DNA from: Micromonospora sp. U21
Lineage (GTDB): Bacteria > Actinomycetota > Actinomycetes > Mycobacteriales > Micromonosporaceae
Assembly (NCBI RefSeq): GCF_018070045.1
Contig: NZ_JAGPYK010000001.1
Coordinates: 62,001-126,000 of the forward strand
Length of the DNA stretch: 64,000 nt
Direction: 5' to 3'
Shown here in pieces: positions 1 to 8,812 of this stretch. How positions within the stretch are numbered: the stretch's first letter is position 1; the number at the start of each line of letters is the position of its first letter. A model generated the notes under the pieces. That model saw nothing but the letters and a program-made list of their open reading frames with translations, had not been told where the DNA came from and made no database searches. The position numbers and the translations under genes were made by a program.

Positions 1-2
1 AC

Positions 3-458
3 GTGATGCGGGCCGACGTGGCGGCGAAGATGACCGGAGGCGGCACCGCCTGGTCCTCCACCGTGGACAACACGACCGCCGGCCGGTTCACCGCCAGCGC
101 CAACTGGGGCGTGTCGTCGTACTCCGGGCAGCGGCACGGCGCCGACTACCGGTACGCGGACCCCGTCGCGGCCAGCGACGTCGCGTGGTATCGGTTCGCC
201 GTCCCGGCCACCGCCAGTTACCGCGTCGAGGCCTGGTGGCCGGCGAACTCCGGCTACAACAGCGCCGCGCCATACATCGTCGCGACCACCACCGGCAACC
301 AGACGGTCCGCGTCGACCAACGGATCACCGGCGGGCAGTGGCGGGTTCTCGGCACGTTCACGCTGCCGGCCGGGGACGCCAACCGGGTGGGCGTGAGCCG
401 GTGGAGCAGCGCCACCGGCCTGGTCATCGCCGACGCCGTCCGGCTCACCCGGGTCTGA
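3..458 (+). CDS. C-terminal part of a secreted golvesin-domain (Xly-type) protein, 5' end outside window
   Basis: The reading frame is open from the window edge, so the visible 151 codons are probably only the C-terminus; the GTG-ATG at the very start is unlikely to be the true start. The visible part resembles a golvesin C-terminal-like (Xly carbohydrate-binding-like) domain: a VDNTTAGRF strand, SGQRHGADYRYA, an AWYRF strand, WWPANSGYN, a GGQWRVLGTF strand and a terminal VIADAVRLTRV. In actinobacteria this domain often ends N-acetylmuramoyl-L-alanine amidases or other extracellular wall enzymes. That role cannot be confirmed here because the catalytic part is not in the window. It converges on the cellulase gene, with a 40-base gap that holds no clear terminator. 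Confidence 0.7.
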   Translation: MMRADVAAKMTGGGTAWSSTVDNTTAGRFTASANWGVSSYSGQRHGADYRYADPVAASDVAWYRFAVPATASYRVEAWWPANSGYNSAAPYIVATTTGNQTVRVDQRITGGQWRVLGTFTLPAGDANRVGVSRWSSATGLVIADAVRLTRV

Positions 459-498
459 CGAGGGCTGTCAGCGACGGGTCGCCCACCGGACGTCGTGC

Positions 499-1653
499 TC
501 AGGTGCGGGAGCAGGTGGCCCCGTTGAGCGAGAAGCTGGTCGGCGACGAGTACGCGCCGCTCAGCGTCCCCTGATAGCCGAAGCTGGCCGTGCCGCCCGG
601 CGCGAGCGTGCCGTTCCAGTTCAGGTTCCGCGCGGTAACCGTTGACCCGCTCTGGCTCACGGTGGCGTTCCACGAGCTGGTGACCTGCTGCCCGCTGGGC
701 AGGTTGTAGGTCAGCGTCCAACCGTTGACCGGGCTGGACCCGGTGTTGGTGATCTGCACGTCGGCGGTGAAGCCGTTGTTCCACGAGTTCGGCGTGTACT
801 TCACCGCGCACCCGGCGCCGCCCGGCGGTGGCGTGGTGGGCGGCGGCGTGGTCGGTGGCGGAGTCGCCGGGGGCGGCGTGGTGGGCGGCGTTCCGCCGCC
901 GTTGACCGCGGCGGAGAAGGAGGTCACCGCCAGGCCCGCACCGCCCTGCCAGGGCTCGAAGCCGGCCTGGATGCTGGTCAGGTACCAGGAGTTGGTGATC
1001 GCGCCCCGGTTGCGGACGTCGGCGATGAAGTCCAGCACGCTGAAGTTCAGGCTGGTGATCGGTGACGGCGCGACGTACGAGACGACGTTGTTGGACCCGT
1101 TGCTGCCCCGCCAGACCTCCCACGTCCGGCCGGCCAGGGTGGCCGTGCCGACCGGTGAACCGATGGGCTGGATCGAGCCCTGCCGGTTGAGCCAGATCAT
1201 GATCTCCATCTGGTTCACCCCGTCCCGCCTGGGCGTCGGGTCCAGCCAGATGTCGTACGACGCGTTGTAGGTGGCGCCGCTGACGTACCGGTAGTTGATG
1301 CTGCTGGTGGCGCTGCTGATCTGGCTCACCTGGATCGGCAGGTTCGTGCCGGGGGAGCAGTTGGTGTAGTGGCAACCGAAGAACACCGAGGGGTACGCCG
1401 TCGGCGCGCCGTTGGTGGGGTTGCTGCCGTTCTGGGTCGTGATCTCGAAGCCGGTGCCGGTGACGTTGATGCACTGCGCGGCGCTGGTGCCCCAGCGGTT
1501 GTTCTGCACCACGTACCGGCTCTGGATGACGGTCGAGCCGTACTGCTCGCAGATCTGGGTGTCGGCGGAGGCGTTGCCGCCGAGTGCCACGGCGACGATC
1601 GAGCCGCCGAGCAGCAGGCCGGCGGCGACCAATGCCCGAAGTGGACGTTTCAT
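499..1653 (-). CDS. secreted GH12 endo-beta-1,4-glucanase with C-terminal CBM2
   Basis: 384 residues. A Sec signal peptide with an MKRPLR n-region ends at about ASA(30). The glycoside hydrolase family 12 domain covers about 31-250. The GH12 nucleophile is expected in NQMEIMIW (Glu150), and the acid/base in GFEPW (Glu233). A Pro/Thr linker runs from about 252 to 280, followed by a CBM2 cellulose-binding module (281-384) bracketed by Cys282 and the Cys near the end. It should cleave internal beta-1,4-glucosidic bonds of cellulose outside the cell. The start ATG agrees with the signal peptide. A CebR-like palindrome lies 53-66 bases upstream, so repression relieved by cellobiose or cello-oligosaccharides is likely. 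Transcribed divergently from the monooxygenase. Confidence 0.93.
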   Translation of the reverse strand: MKRPLRALVAAGLLLGGSIVAVALGGNASADTQICEQYGSTVIQSRYVVQNNRWGTSAAQCINVTGTGFEITTQNGSNPTNGAPTAYPSVFFGCHYTNCSPGTNLPIQVSQISSATSSINYRYVSGATYNASYDIWLDPTPRRDGVNQMEIMIWLNRQGSIQPIGSPVGTATLAGRTWEVWRGSNGSNNVVSYVAPSPITSLNFSVLDFIADVRNRGAITNSWYLTSIQAGFEPWQGGAGLAVTSFSAAVNGGGTPPTTPPPATPPPTTPPPTTPPPGGAGCAVKYTPNSWNNGFTADVQITNTGSSPVNGWTLTYNLPSGQQVTSSWNATVSQSGSTVTARNLNWNGTLAPGGTASFGYQGTLSGAYSSPTSFSLNGATCSRT

Positions 1654-1705
1654 GACGCTCCTTGACTGCGGCGCGTGCCGGGCGCCGGACGGGTCGGGGC
1701 GAGTA

Positions 1706-1719
1706 CGGGAGCGCTCCCA
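1706..1719. promoter_or_regulatory. CebR-type operator upstream of the GH12 cellulase
   Basis: CGGGAGCGCTCCCA matches 13 of 14 positions of the Streptomyces CebR operator TGGGAGCGCTCCCA (established consensus for the LacI-family cellulose-utilisation repressor). It lies 53 bases before the cellulase start, where a repressor would block the promoter. No cebR gene is in this window. Confidence 0.82.
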
Positions 1720-1957
1720 CGCTCAATGACACATTTACATGTCTGAAACTCGTGCGCAACCGTACGCGTCAAACTGGTGAAATGTGAGGATTGCCACGCC
1801 CGCGCCGGACGGCCGTCGGCGGACGTCCAGCTAACCGGTGCGGGCCGCCCAACGATCGTCTCCGGGCGGGCCGATCGGGCCCTGGTGTGCGCCGATAGCG
1901 CCGAGTAGCGTGTTGCCTCCAACGCGTGCCGTATCCCCTCCGGAGGCGTACACCACC

Positions 1958-3064
1958 ATGGGTGGCTCCCCCCTGCGCATCCTCGTCGTCGGCGCGGGCA
2001 TTGCCGGCCTGGCCGTGGCCCGGGCGCTGCGCCTGGCGGGCTTCCGGCCGGACGTCACGGACAAGCTGCCACCGGGGGAGTCCACCGAGACCGGCCTCTA
2101 CCTGCCGGGCAACGCCGCCCGTGCGCTGCACCGGCTGGGCCTGCACGACCCGGTCCGCCCGCTCGGGCAGGTGATCCACCGGCAGCGCTTCTTCGACGCC
2201 GCGGGCGCGCCGCTCTGCGAGGTCGACCTCGACACCCTCTGGGCCGGCGTCGGCGAATGCCGGGCGCTGCCCCGGGCCGATCTGCACCGGGTGCTGCTCA
2301 GCGGAGCCGGCGGCGCCGTCCGCCACGGCGCCGAGGTCCGCACCCTGGACCTGCTCCCGGGCCGTGTCGGGGTCACCTTCACCGACGGCACCAGCACCGA
2401 GTACGACCTGGTCATCGGTGCCGACGGTCCGCGATCCTCGGTCCGCGCCCTGGCCTCCCTCGGCGGGCCGCCCCGCCCGGTCGGTCAGGTGGTCTACCGG
2501 ACCGTGCTCCGCGACGGCCCTCCGGTCACCGAGTGGACCGCCCTGCTCGGCCAGCGCTGCGGAATGCTGATGGTGCCGATCGGCGCCGGTCGGCTGCACT
2601 GCTACGCCGACGAGGCCGGCACCGAGCCGCCCATCGACCCCCTGGCCCGCCTGCGCGAACTCTTCGCCGACTACCGCGGCCCGGTGCCCGAGGTGCTGGC
2701 GGCGCTCGACCGGGTGCACGTCGGGATCACCGACGAGGTGGAGCTGGGCCGCTGGCACCGCGGACGGGTGCTGCTGGTCGGCGACGCCGCGCACGCCACC
2801 GCGCCGACGCTGTCCCAGGGTGCGGCGATGGCGCTGGAGGACGCCGTGGTGCTGGCCGAGTCGCTGCGCGCCGCCGGCAGCGTGGAGGCGGCGCTGGTGG
2901 CGTACGAGAGCCGACGCCGTCCGCGTACCCGATGGGTGCGGGACCGGACCCGGGACCGCAACCGGACCCGGGACGTGCCGCCGGCGCTGCGCGACCCGCT
3001 GCTGCGCGGGCGCGGTGGCCGGATCTTCGGGGAGCACTACCGGTTGCTGGTCGGCCCGCTGTAG
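1958..3064 (+). CDS. FAD-dependent monooxygenase (PHBH-fold)
   Basis: 368 residues from ATG 1958, which is preceded by GGAGG at 1942-1946. An upstream in-frame start exists at 1838, but it would add a non-homologous arginine-rich leader. The Rossmann motif VVGAGIAG (about residues 10-17) binds the ADP part of FAD. The class A flavoprotein hydroxylase signature VGDAAHATAPTLSQGA is near residue 275, and a DG motif (VIGADGPRSSVR) lies midway. It probably uses NAD(P)H and O2 to hydroxylate an aromatic or polyketide-like substrate; the substrate cannot be read from the sequence. No pathway partners are adjacent. The C-terminus is rich in Arg (RPRTRWVRDRTRDRNR), which is unusual and probably surface exposed. 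Confidence 0.85.
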   Translation: MGGSPLRILVVGAGIAGLAVARALRLAGFRPDVTDKLPPGESTETGLYLPGNAARALHRLGLHDPVRPLGQVIHRQRFFDAAGAPLCEVDLDTLWAGVGECRALPRADLHRVLLSGAGGAVRHGAEVRTLDLLPGRVGVTFTDGTSTEYDLVIGADGPRSSVRALASLGGPPRPVGQVVYRTVLRDGPPVTEWTALLGQRCGMLMVPIGAGRLHCYADEAGTEPPIDPLARLRELFADYRGPVPEVLAALDRVHVGITDEVELGRWHRGRVLLVGDAAHATAPTLSQGAAMALEDAVVLAESLRAAGSVEAALVAYESRRRPRTRWVRDRTRDRNRTRDVPPALRDPLLRGRGGRIFGEHYRLLVGPL

Positions 3065-3183
3065 ATCGTGTCCCGCCACCCCACGCGGCGCTGCGACCTG
3101 CCGGGGACTATCCTCCTTGCGGATGACGGCCCGCAGATAACCAGCGTGTGCCGAGCGGGACAACCGAGAACCGGAGGCCACTC

Positions 3184-4944
3184 GTGACCACCGTCGCACC
3201 CAAGCCGGTCGTGACCCGGCCCTGGCCGGTCCGGGAGCCGGTCAAGGGGTCGGCCATCGCGCGGCTGCTGCGTACCACGGACGCGAAGCAGATCGGGATC
3301 ATGTACATGGTCACCGCGTTCGTGTTCTTCATGATCGGTGGCCTGATGGCCCTGATCATGCGGGCTGAGCTGGCCCGACCCGGGCTGCAGTTCCTGTCGC
3401 CCGAGCAGTACAACCAGCTCTTCACCATGCACGGCACGATCATGCTGCTGTTCTTCGCGACGCCGATCGTGTTCGCCTTCGCGAACTACATCGTGCCGAT
3501 GCAGATCGGCGCACCCGACGTCTCCTTCCCGCGGCTGAACAGCTTCGCCTACTGGCTGTTCTTCTTCGGCGGGTCGATCGCGATCGCCGGCTTCATGACC
3601 CCCGGCGGCGCCGCCGAGTTCGGCTGGACCGCCTACGCCCCGTTGAGCACCGCGGAGCACTCGCCGGGCGTCGGCGGGAACCTGTGGGTGGTGGGCCTGG
3701 CCGTCTCCGGCCTGGGCACCATCCTCGGCGCGGTGAACATGATCACCACGATCCTGACCCTGCGCGCGCCCGGCATGACCATGTTCCGGATGCCGATCTT
3801 CACGTGGAACATCCTGGTCACCAGCCTGCTGGTGATCCTGGTCTTCCCGCTGCTGGCCGCCGCCCTCTTCGCGCTCGCCGCGGACCGCATCATCGGGGCC
3901 CACGTGTACGACCCGGCCACCGGTGGGCCGATGCTCTGGCAGCACCTGTTCTGGTTCTTCGGGCACCCCGAGGTGTACATCATCGCGCTGCCGTTCTTCG
4001 GCATCATCTCGGAGATCATTCCGGTCTTCTCCCGCAAGCCGATCTTCGGCTACAAGGGTCTGGTCGCCGCGACCATCGCGATCGCCGCGCTCTCGATGAG
4101 CGTCTGGGCGCACCACATGTTCGCCACGGGTCAGGTGCTGCTGCCGTTCTTCAGCTTCCTGAGCTACCTGATCGCGGTGCCGACCGGTATGAAGTTCTTC
4201 AACTGGATCGGCACCATGTGGCGGGGCCAGATCAGCTTCGAGACGCCCATGCTGTGGGCGGTCGGCTTCCTGGTCACCTTCCTCTTCGGTGGTCTCACCG
4301 GTGTGCTGCTGGCCAGCCCGCCGATCGACTTCCACGTGTCGGACTCGTACTTCGTGGTGGCGCACTTCCACTACGTGCTCTTCGGCACCATCGTGTTCGC
4401 CGTCTTCGGTGGCATCTACTTCTGGTTCCCGAAGATGTTCGGCCGGATGCTCGACGAGCGCCTGGGCAAGGCGCATTTCTGGCTCACCATGATCGGCTTC
4501 CACACCACGTTCCTGGTGCAGCACTGGCTGGGCAACGAGGGCATGCCGCGCCGGTACGCCGACTACCTGCCCGGCGACGGCTTCACCACGCTGAACATGA
4601 TCTCCACGATCGGCGCGTTCATCACCGGTATCTCGACGCTGCCGTTCATCTACAACTGCTGGAAGTCGTACAGGACCGGCCCGGTGGTCGAGGTGAACGA
4701 CCCCTGGGGTCACGGCAACTCGTTGGAGTGGGCGACGAGCAGCCCGCCGCCGCTGCGCAACTTCGACCGGATGCCCCGGATCCGCTCCGAGCGGCCGGCG
4801 TTCGACGCGAAGTTCCCGGAGCTGGCCGCCGGCGGCCAGAGCCTGGCCGGCCCGCCGGAGGGTGGCTCCAAGCCGCTCACCAGCGAGTCGGACGGCGGGG
4901 CCAGCTACCGCGAGGACACCGCCAGCGACGTCGACCGGAACTGA
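3184..4944 (+). CDS. ctaD: cytochrome c oxidase subunit I
   Basis: 586 residues from GTG 3184, six bases after GGAGG (3173-3177); an in-frame GTG at 3148 lacks such a site. It is a twelve-helix membrane haem-copper oxidase core of aa3 type. Key ligands are visible: the low-spin haem His in FTMHGTIML (about 83), HPEVY (about 261-265) with the CuB His and cross-linked Tyr, the CuB pair WAHH (about 310-311), and VAHFHY (about 394-396) for the high-spin and low-spin haems. It transfers electrons from cytochrome c to O2 while pumping protons. The hydrophilic C-terminal tail of about 70 residues is typical of actinobacterial CtaD. The other cta and qcr genes are not adjacent. A strong hairpin follows. 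Confidence 0.97.
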   Translation: MTTVAPKPVVTRPWPVREPVKGSAIARLLRTTDAKQIGIMYMVTAFVFFMIGGLMALIMRAELARPGLQFLSPEQYNQLFTMHGTIMLLFFATPIVFAFANYIVPMQIGAPDVSFPRLNSFAYWLFFFGGSIAIAGFMTPGGAAEFGWTAYAPLSTAEHSPGVGGNLWVVGLAVSGLGTILGAVNMITTILTLRAPGMTMFRMPIFTWNILVTSLLVILVFPLLAAALFALAADRIIGAHVYDPATGGPMLWQHLFWFFGHPEVYIIALPFFGIISEIIPVFSRKPIFGYKGLVAATIAIAALSMSVWAHHMFATGQVLLPFFSFLSYLIAVPTGMKFFNWIGTMWRGQISFETPMLWAVGFLVTFLFGGLTGVLLASPPIDFHVSDSYFVVAHFHYVLFGTIVFAVFGGIYFWFPKMFGRMLDERLGKAHFWLTMIGFHTTFLVQHWLGNEGMPRRYADYLPGDGFTTLNMISTIGAFITGISTLPFIYNCWKSYRTGPVVEVNDPWGHGNSLEWATSSPPPLRNFDRMPRIRSERPAFDAKFPELAAGGQSLAGPPEGGSKPLTSESDGGASYREDTASDVDRN

Positions 4945-4965
4945 CAACCAGCTCCGCAGCTGTAC

Positions 4966-5006
4966 GACGGGCGCCGCCACCGGGACCACCGGGAGCGGCG
5001 CCCGTC
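4966..5006 (+). terminator. ctaD terminator hairpin
   Basis: A perfect 12-bp stem, GACGGGCGCCGC (4966-4977) with GCGGCGCCCGTC (4995-5006) and a 17-base loop, starts 21 bases after the ctaD stop. There is no T tract, as is common in high-GC actinobacteria. Confidence 0.75.
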
Positions 5007-5080
5007 GCCATGCCCGGCCCGTTACCGCCCGGCTCCGCCCGCCAATCGTCCGGCTCGGCTCGCCACGGTGGGCCCCACCC

Positions 5081-5190
5081 CCCGTCCCGGCCTGTCACCG
5101 CCCGTCCCGGCCTGTCACCGCCCGTCCCGGCCCGGCCTGTACCGCCCGGCCCGGCCTGTACCGCCCGGCCCGGCCTGTACCGCCCGGCCC
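5081..5190. repeat. short GC-rich tandem repeat array
   Basis: Head-to-tail copies of a 19-24 base unit. Two identical 20-base units (5081-5100, 5101-5120) end in CTGTCACCG. A 24-base hybrid follows (5121-5144), then two identical 19-base units ending in CCTGTACCG (5145-5163, 5164-5182) and a decaying partial copy. There is no spacer, so this is a minisatellite-like array and not CRISPR. It sits between ctaD and the convergent MFS gene. Confidence 0.85.
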
Positions 5191-5233
5191 GGCGCCTGAC
5201 CGGTCCGCCGGGACACCTGTTCCCTGATCAGCC

Positions 5234-5271
5234 TTATACCTGTGAGGCATATTTATGACTCACAGGTATAA
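5234..5271. repeat. 38-bp AT-rich near-perfect palindrome
   Basis: TTATACCTGTGAG (5234-5246) is exactly complementary to CTCACAGGTATAA (5259-5271). Inside these, CATA (5248-5251) pairs with TATG (5254-5257), so only one position per arm is mismatched. It is far more AT-rich than its surroundings. It could be an operator, a dispersed palindromic element or a transposon-end relic; no neighbouring gene explains it. Confidence 0.8.
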
Positions 5272-5582
5272 CCCCTTTTCCGGCACATGCCGGCCGGGCA
5301 GTGGCATCGACGGCATGACGATCGCCGTCGTCTCGGCGCACGCGAGCACGAACAGACTCGGCCCGACGGTGGCTGGGCGCGGCCCGCACCGTCGCAGCGT
5401 GCGCAGGTCGCGAAGGCTCGTGCCCGCCTGGGCCGGGAGGCCCTTCCCGGCGCAGGCATTGGGCTCTTTTCGCCCAGGCCGGGCTCTCCCCGATCAGGCC
5501 GGGGGCTCCTCTCGGCCACGTCGAGGGCTCCTTCCGACCAGGTCGGGAGGCACGTTCCCGCCCAGGCGGTGACGTGCCAGCC
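5272..5582. other. intergenic stretch, no gene seen
   Basis: About 310 bases between the palindrome and the MFS stop codon. Open frames here lack ribosome-binding sites and recognisable domains. The second half carries loosely repeated GGCCGGG and AGGGCTC blocks of low complexity. Confidence 0.5.
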
Positions 5583-6836
5583 TCAGCGGGCGGCGGTGGG
5601 GGTGAGGTCGGCCTCGACGGGCGGTGGCAGGGCGGTCGCGTCCGCGTTGCGGCGGCGACGCAGCTCGATCGGGAGCACCACCAGGGTCACCAGCGCGCCC
5701 AGCGCACCGGTCACCACGAAGCCCCAGAGCGGGGCGCTGGCGTCGATCACCGCACCGGCGAGCGGCGCGCCGACCGCGATGCCGACGGTGACCGCGGATC
5801 CGTGCAGGCCCATCGCCTCACCGCGCACCTCGGCCGGGGCCAGCCGGCTGACCGCGTCGGAGGAGGCGGCGATGGTCGGCGCGCAGAGCGCCCCGGCCGG
5901 GATCAGCGCCAGACAGAGTAGCCACCAGTGCGAGCCGCCCAGCCCGACCGGGATGGTGAAGAGGCCGAGCGCCGCGGTCAGCGCCAGCGGGGAGAGCGAG
6001 CGGTGCACGGCACCGTAGGCGAAGCCACCGAGCAGCGAGGCGACCGCCCAGGCGGCCAGCACCGCGCCGGTCCAACCGACCTCACCGCTCTCCCGCAGCA
6101 CGGCGACCACCGCCACGTCGGTCCCTCCGAGCACGAGGGTCGCGGCGGCGCTGACGGCGAGCACGGCGAGCAGCCGGGGGGTCAGCCACTCCCGGCGCGG
6201 CACCTTGCGCCGCGGGCCGGTGGGCTCCGCGGCGCTGCGGATCGGCGGATTGAGCAGCCACAGGGCGATCCCGGCGGCAACGATGCCGGCGCCGACCAGG
6301 TAGAGGGTGGTCCGCGCGGAGATCGCGGTGACCAGGGCCACCGCCAGTGCCGGGCCGATCATGAAGGACAGTTCCACCGACATCGAGTCCAGCGCGTACG
6401 CCGGGCGGCGCCGGTCCTCCGGGACCAGCGCGGCGATGGACTGCCGGACCACCGAGAAGATCGGCAGGGCGAGCGAGCCGGCGACGAAGGCGGCCGGCAG
6501 GAGCAGCGGGTACGGCAGCGAGGGCGCGGTGGCCCAGAACACCGCCTCGGCGATCCCGGTGAGCACCAGGACCGGGCGCAGGCCACGCCGGTCCACCAGC
6601 CGGCCGAGCAGCGGGCCGCCGATCGCCGCGCCCACCGTGATGGCTGCGCCGACCAGGCCGGCCGCCCCGTAGCCCCGATCGAGGTCGAGCACCACGTGGA
6701 AGGTCAGCGTCACCCCGGTCGCGGTGAGCGGAATCCGGGCGAGGACGGCTACCAGCAGCAGCGACCGCAGGCCGGGCAGAGCGAGCGCTTCCCGGTAAGG
6801 CTTCATGTTCACGTGGGTCCGTACCTCCGGCGACAT
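5583..6836 (-). CDS. major facilitator superfamily transporter
   Basis: Up to 417 residues with about twelve hydrophobic helices and the MFS loop 2-3 signature GRLVDRRGLRP. It is likely a drug or metabolite exporter of the inner membrane; the substrate is unknown. The ATG at 6836 gives the longest form. GGAGG (6824-6828 on this strand) would fit an internal GTG at 6812 better (11-base spacing), which would remove eight residues. It is the last gene of a co-oriented run luxR-pncB-pncA-MFS and starts 40 bases after pncA, so it may be co-transcribed with the NAD-salvage genes. Confidence 0.85.
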   Translation of the reverse strand: MSPEVRTHVNMKPYREALALPGLRSLLLVAVLARIPLTATGVTLTFHVVLDLDRGYGAAGLVGAAITVGAAIGGPLLGRLVDRRGLRPVLVLTGIAEAVFWATAPSLPYPLLLPAAFVAGSLALPIFSVVRQSIAALVPEDRRRPAYALDSMSVELSFMIGPALAVALVTAISARTTLYLVGAGIVAAGIALWLLNPPIRSAAEPTGPRRKVPRREWLTPRLLAVLAVSAAATLVLGGTDVAVVAVLRESGEVGWTGAVLAAWAVASLLGGFAYGAVHRSLSPLALTAALGLFTIPVGLGGSHWWLLCLALIPAGALCAPTIAASSDAVSRLAPAEVRGEAMGLHGSAVTVGIAVGAPLAGAVIDASAPLWGFVVTGALGALVTLVVLPIELRRRRNADATALPPPVEADLTPTAAR

Positions 6837-6876
6837 CCTCGACCGGTGGCGGGCCGATGACCAATCAATTACCGCA

Positions 6877-7458
6877 TCATGCGGTCCTGATCACAGGCTG
6901 ACCGTGCAGGGTCACGCCCTCGCCGTCCATCGCCCGCAGCGCCACGTCGGTGGTGTCCGGAGCGACCGCCGCCGTCAGCTCGAGCAGCACGGTGGTGGCG
7001 AAACCCTCCCGGGCGGCGTCCACCGCGGTCGCCCGGACGCAGTGGTCGGTGGCGATGCCGACCAGGTCGACCCGGTCCACGTCGTGCCGGCGCAGCCAGT
7101 CGGCCAGGCACTCGCCGTCGTCGGCGTGCCCCTCGAACCCGGAGTACGCCGCCGCGTGCTCGCCCTTGTGGAAGATCGCCTCGACCCGCTCGGTGTCCAG
7201 GTCGGGGTGGAACTCCGAGCCGCTGGTGCCGACCACGCAGTGCCGGGGCCAGGACTCCACGAAGTCCGGCGGATCGCCGAAGTGCGCGCCCGGGTCGATG
7301 TGGTAGTCCTTGGTCGCGACCACGTGCGCCCACCGGTCCGGCTCGGCTGCGAGCAGCCGGGAGATGCCGGCGGCCACCCCCGCCCCGCCCCCGACGGCCA
7401 GCGAGCCGCCCTCGCAGAAGTCGTTCTGCACGTCCACGATGATCAGCGCGTTGCGCAC
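6877..7458 (-). CDS. pncA: nicotinamidase / pyrazinamidase
   Basis: 193 residues, typical for PncA. The isochorismatase-like fold shows the catalytic triad Asp9 (IIVDVQNDF), Lys98 (HKGE) and Cys140 (ATDHCV), plus metal ligands in KDYHIDPGAHF (Asp51, His53, His59). It hydrolyses nicotinamide to nicotinate and ammonia in the cytoplasm. The GTG start is preceded by a GAGGAG-like site. It lies 51 bases downstream of pncB, whose enzyme uses its product, so the pair forms the deamidating NAD salvage route. Confidence 0.95.
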   Translation of the reverse strand: MRNALIIVDVQNDFCEGGSLAVGGGAGVAAGISRLLAAEPDRWAHVVATKDYHIDPGAHFGDPPDFVESWPRHCVVGTSGSEFHPDLDTERVEAIFHKGEHAAAYSGFEGHADDGECLADWLRRHDVDRVDLVGIATDHCVRATAVDAAREGFATTVLLELTAAVAPDTTDVALRAMDGEGVTLHGQPVIRTA

Positions 7459-7509
7459 CGGGCGCTCCTCTCGTCACGGCCAGGGCCCTGTGGCGGGCCC
7501 CGGGTGGTC

Positions 7510-8796
7510 TCAGTCGGCGGGTACGACGGTGACCGGCACGGCCGGGTCGCCGGCGGAGAGCTTCAGCCCCTCCCAGGGGATGGAGATCAGGCCCTCCCGC
7601 AGGTGCTCTCGCGACTCGTCAAGGGTGGGCAGCGCCACCGGTTCGCCGTCGACCACGAACGAGCGCTGGAGCAACCGGTCGTTGGACTGCCGGTCCGGGA
7701 CGCCCTGCGGGCAGATGACCTCCTCGGTGGCGGTCCCGGTGGGCTTGTGCCGGCGGACCGCCACCTTCCGGCCGCCGATGGTCGCCTTGTGCTCGGAGCG
7801 CTTCACCACCGGCCGTCCCTCGACCTCGACGAGCTTGTAGACCAGCCCGGCGGTGGGCGCTCCGGAGCCGGTGACCACGGCTGTGCCGGCGCCGTACATG
7901 TCCACCGGCTCGGCGGCCAGCGAAGCGATCGAGTGCTCGTCCAGGTCGCCGGAGACAATGATCTTGGTCTCGGTGGCGCCCAGTGAATCCAGCAGTTCCC
8001 GGGACTGCTGGGCGATCACCGCCAGGTCGCCCGAGTCGATTCGCACCGCCCGCAGCCCCGGCCCGGCCACCGCGATCGCGTTGCGGATGCCCTGGCTGAT
8101 GTCGTACGTGTCGACCAGGAGCGTCGTGTCCTTGCCCAGCGTGGCCACCTGCGAAGCGAACGCGGCCCGCTCGTCGTCGTGCAGCAGCGTGAACGCGTGC
8201 GCCGCCGTGCCCGCCGTGGGGATGCCGTAGCGCGCGCCGGCGGCGAGGTTGGAGGTGAACCGGAAACCGGCCAGGTACGCGGCGCGCGCGGCGGCCACCG
8301 CGGCCTCCTCGTGCGCCCGCCGCGATCCCATCTCGATGAGCGCCCGGCCGCGTGCCGCGGTCACCATCCGGGCCGCCGCGGCCGCCACCGCGCTGTCATG
8401 GTTGAGCACCGAGAGCGCGAGCGTCTCCAGCACCACGCACTCGGCGAATCCGCCGGAGACGGTGAGGATCGGCGAACTGGGGAAGAACAACTCACCCTCG
8501 GCGTACCCGTCGATGTCGCCGGTGAAGCGGTAGTCCGCGAGCCAGGCCGCTGCCGCCTCGTCGACCACCCCGGTCCGGCGCAGGAAGTCGATCTCCGCCG
8601 GGTCGAACCGGAAGTCGCGGATCAGCTCGATCAGCCGGGTTGTGCCGGCGACCACGCCGTACCGGCGCCCGGTCGGCAGCCGGCGGCTGAACACCTCGAA
8701 GACGCAGCGGCGGTCGGCGGTGCCGTCCTTGAGGGCCGCGCTGACCATGGTCAGCTCGTAGTGGTCGGTCAGCAGCGCGGGGCGGAGGGTGCTCAC
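7510..8796 (-). CDS. pncB: nicotinate phosphoribosyltransferase
   Basis: 428 residues. It makes nicotinate mononucleotide from nicotinate and PRPP with ATP hydrolysis, the committed step of NAD salvage. Visible family features are the N-terminal ALLTDHYELTM, the central VDTYDISQG and VRIDSGDL blocks, and IVSGDLDEHSI of the phosphate-binding barrel. It lies 16 bases after the LuxR-type gene and just upstream of pncA on the same strand, which suggests one transcript. Confidence 0.95.
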   Translation of the reverse strand: MSTLRPALLTDHYELTMVSAALKDGTADRRCVFEVFSRRLPTGRRYGVVAGTTRLIELIRDFRFDPAEIDFLRRTGVVDEAAAAWLADYRFTGDIDGYAEGELFFPSSPILTVSGGFAECVVLETLALSVLNHDSAVAAAAARMVTAARGRALIEMGSRRAHEEAAVAAARAAYLAGFRFTSNLAAGARYGIPTAGTAAHAFTLLHDDERAAFASQVATLGKDTTLLVDTYDISQGIRNAIAVAGPGLRAVRIDSGDLAVIAQQSRELLDSLGATETKIIVSGDLDEHSIASLAAEPVDMYGAGTAVVTGSGAPTAGLVYKLVEVEGRPVVKRSEHKATIGGRKVAVRRHKPTGTATEEVICPQGVPDRQSNDRLLQRSFVVDGEPVALPTLDESREHLREGLISIPWEGLKLSAGDPAVPVTVVPAD

Positions 8797-8812
8797 CGCC
8801 CCAGCCTAAGGT

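Noticed and set aside
3037..4989. 650-codon open frame antisense to ctaD
   Set aside because: It mirrors a well-conserved haem-copper oxidase gene; the translation is His/Asp/Arg-rich with no domains, as expected from the third-position GC bias of the real gene.
5081..5190. Possible CRISPR array
   Set aside because: Units are contiguous without unique spacers and vary from 19 to 24 bases; no cas genes nearby.
5255..5572. 105-codon open frame after the AT-rich palindrome
   Set aside because: Starts inside the palindrome, has no ribosome-binding site, and encodes low-complexity Arg/Pro/Gly sequence.
6775..6795. CebR-like GAGCGCTTCCC at the MFS gene start
   Set aside because: Matches the consensus poorly and is not palindromic; probably chance.
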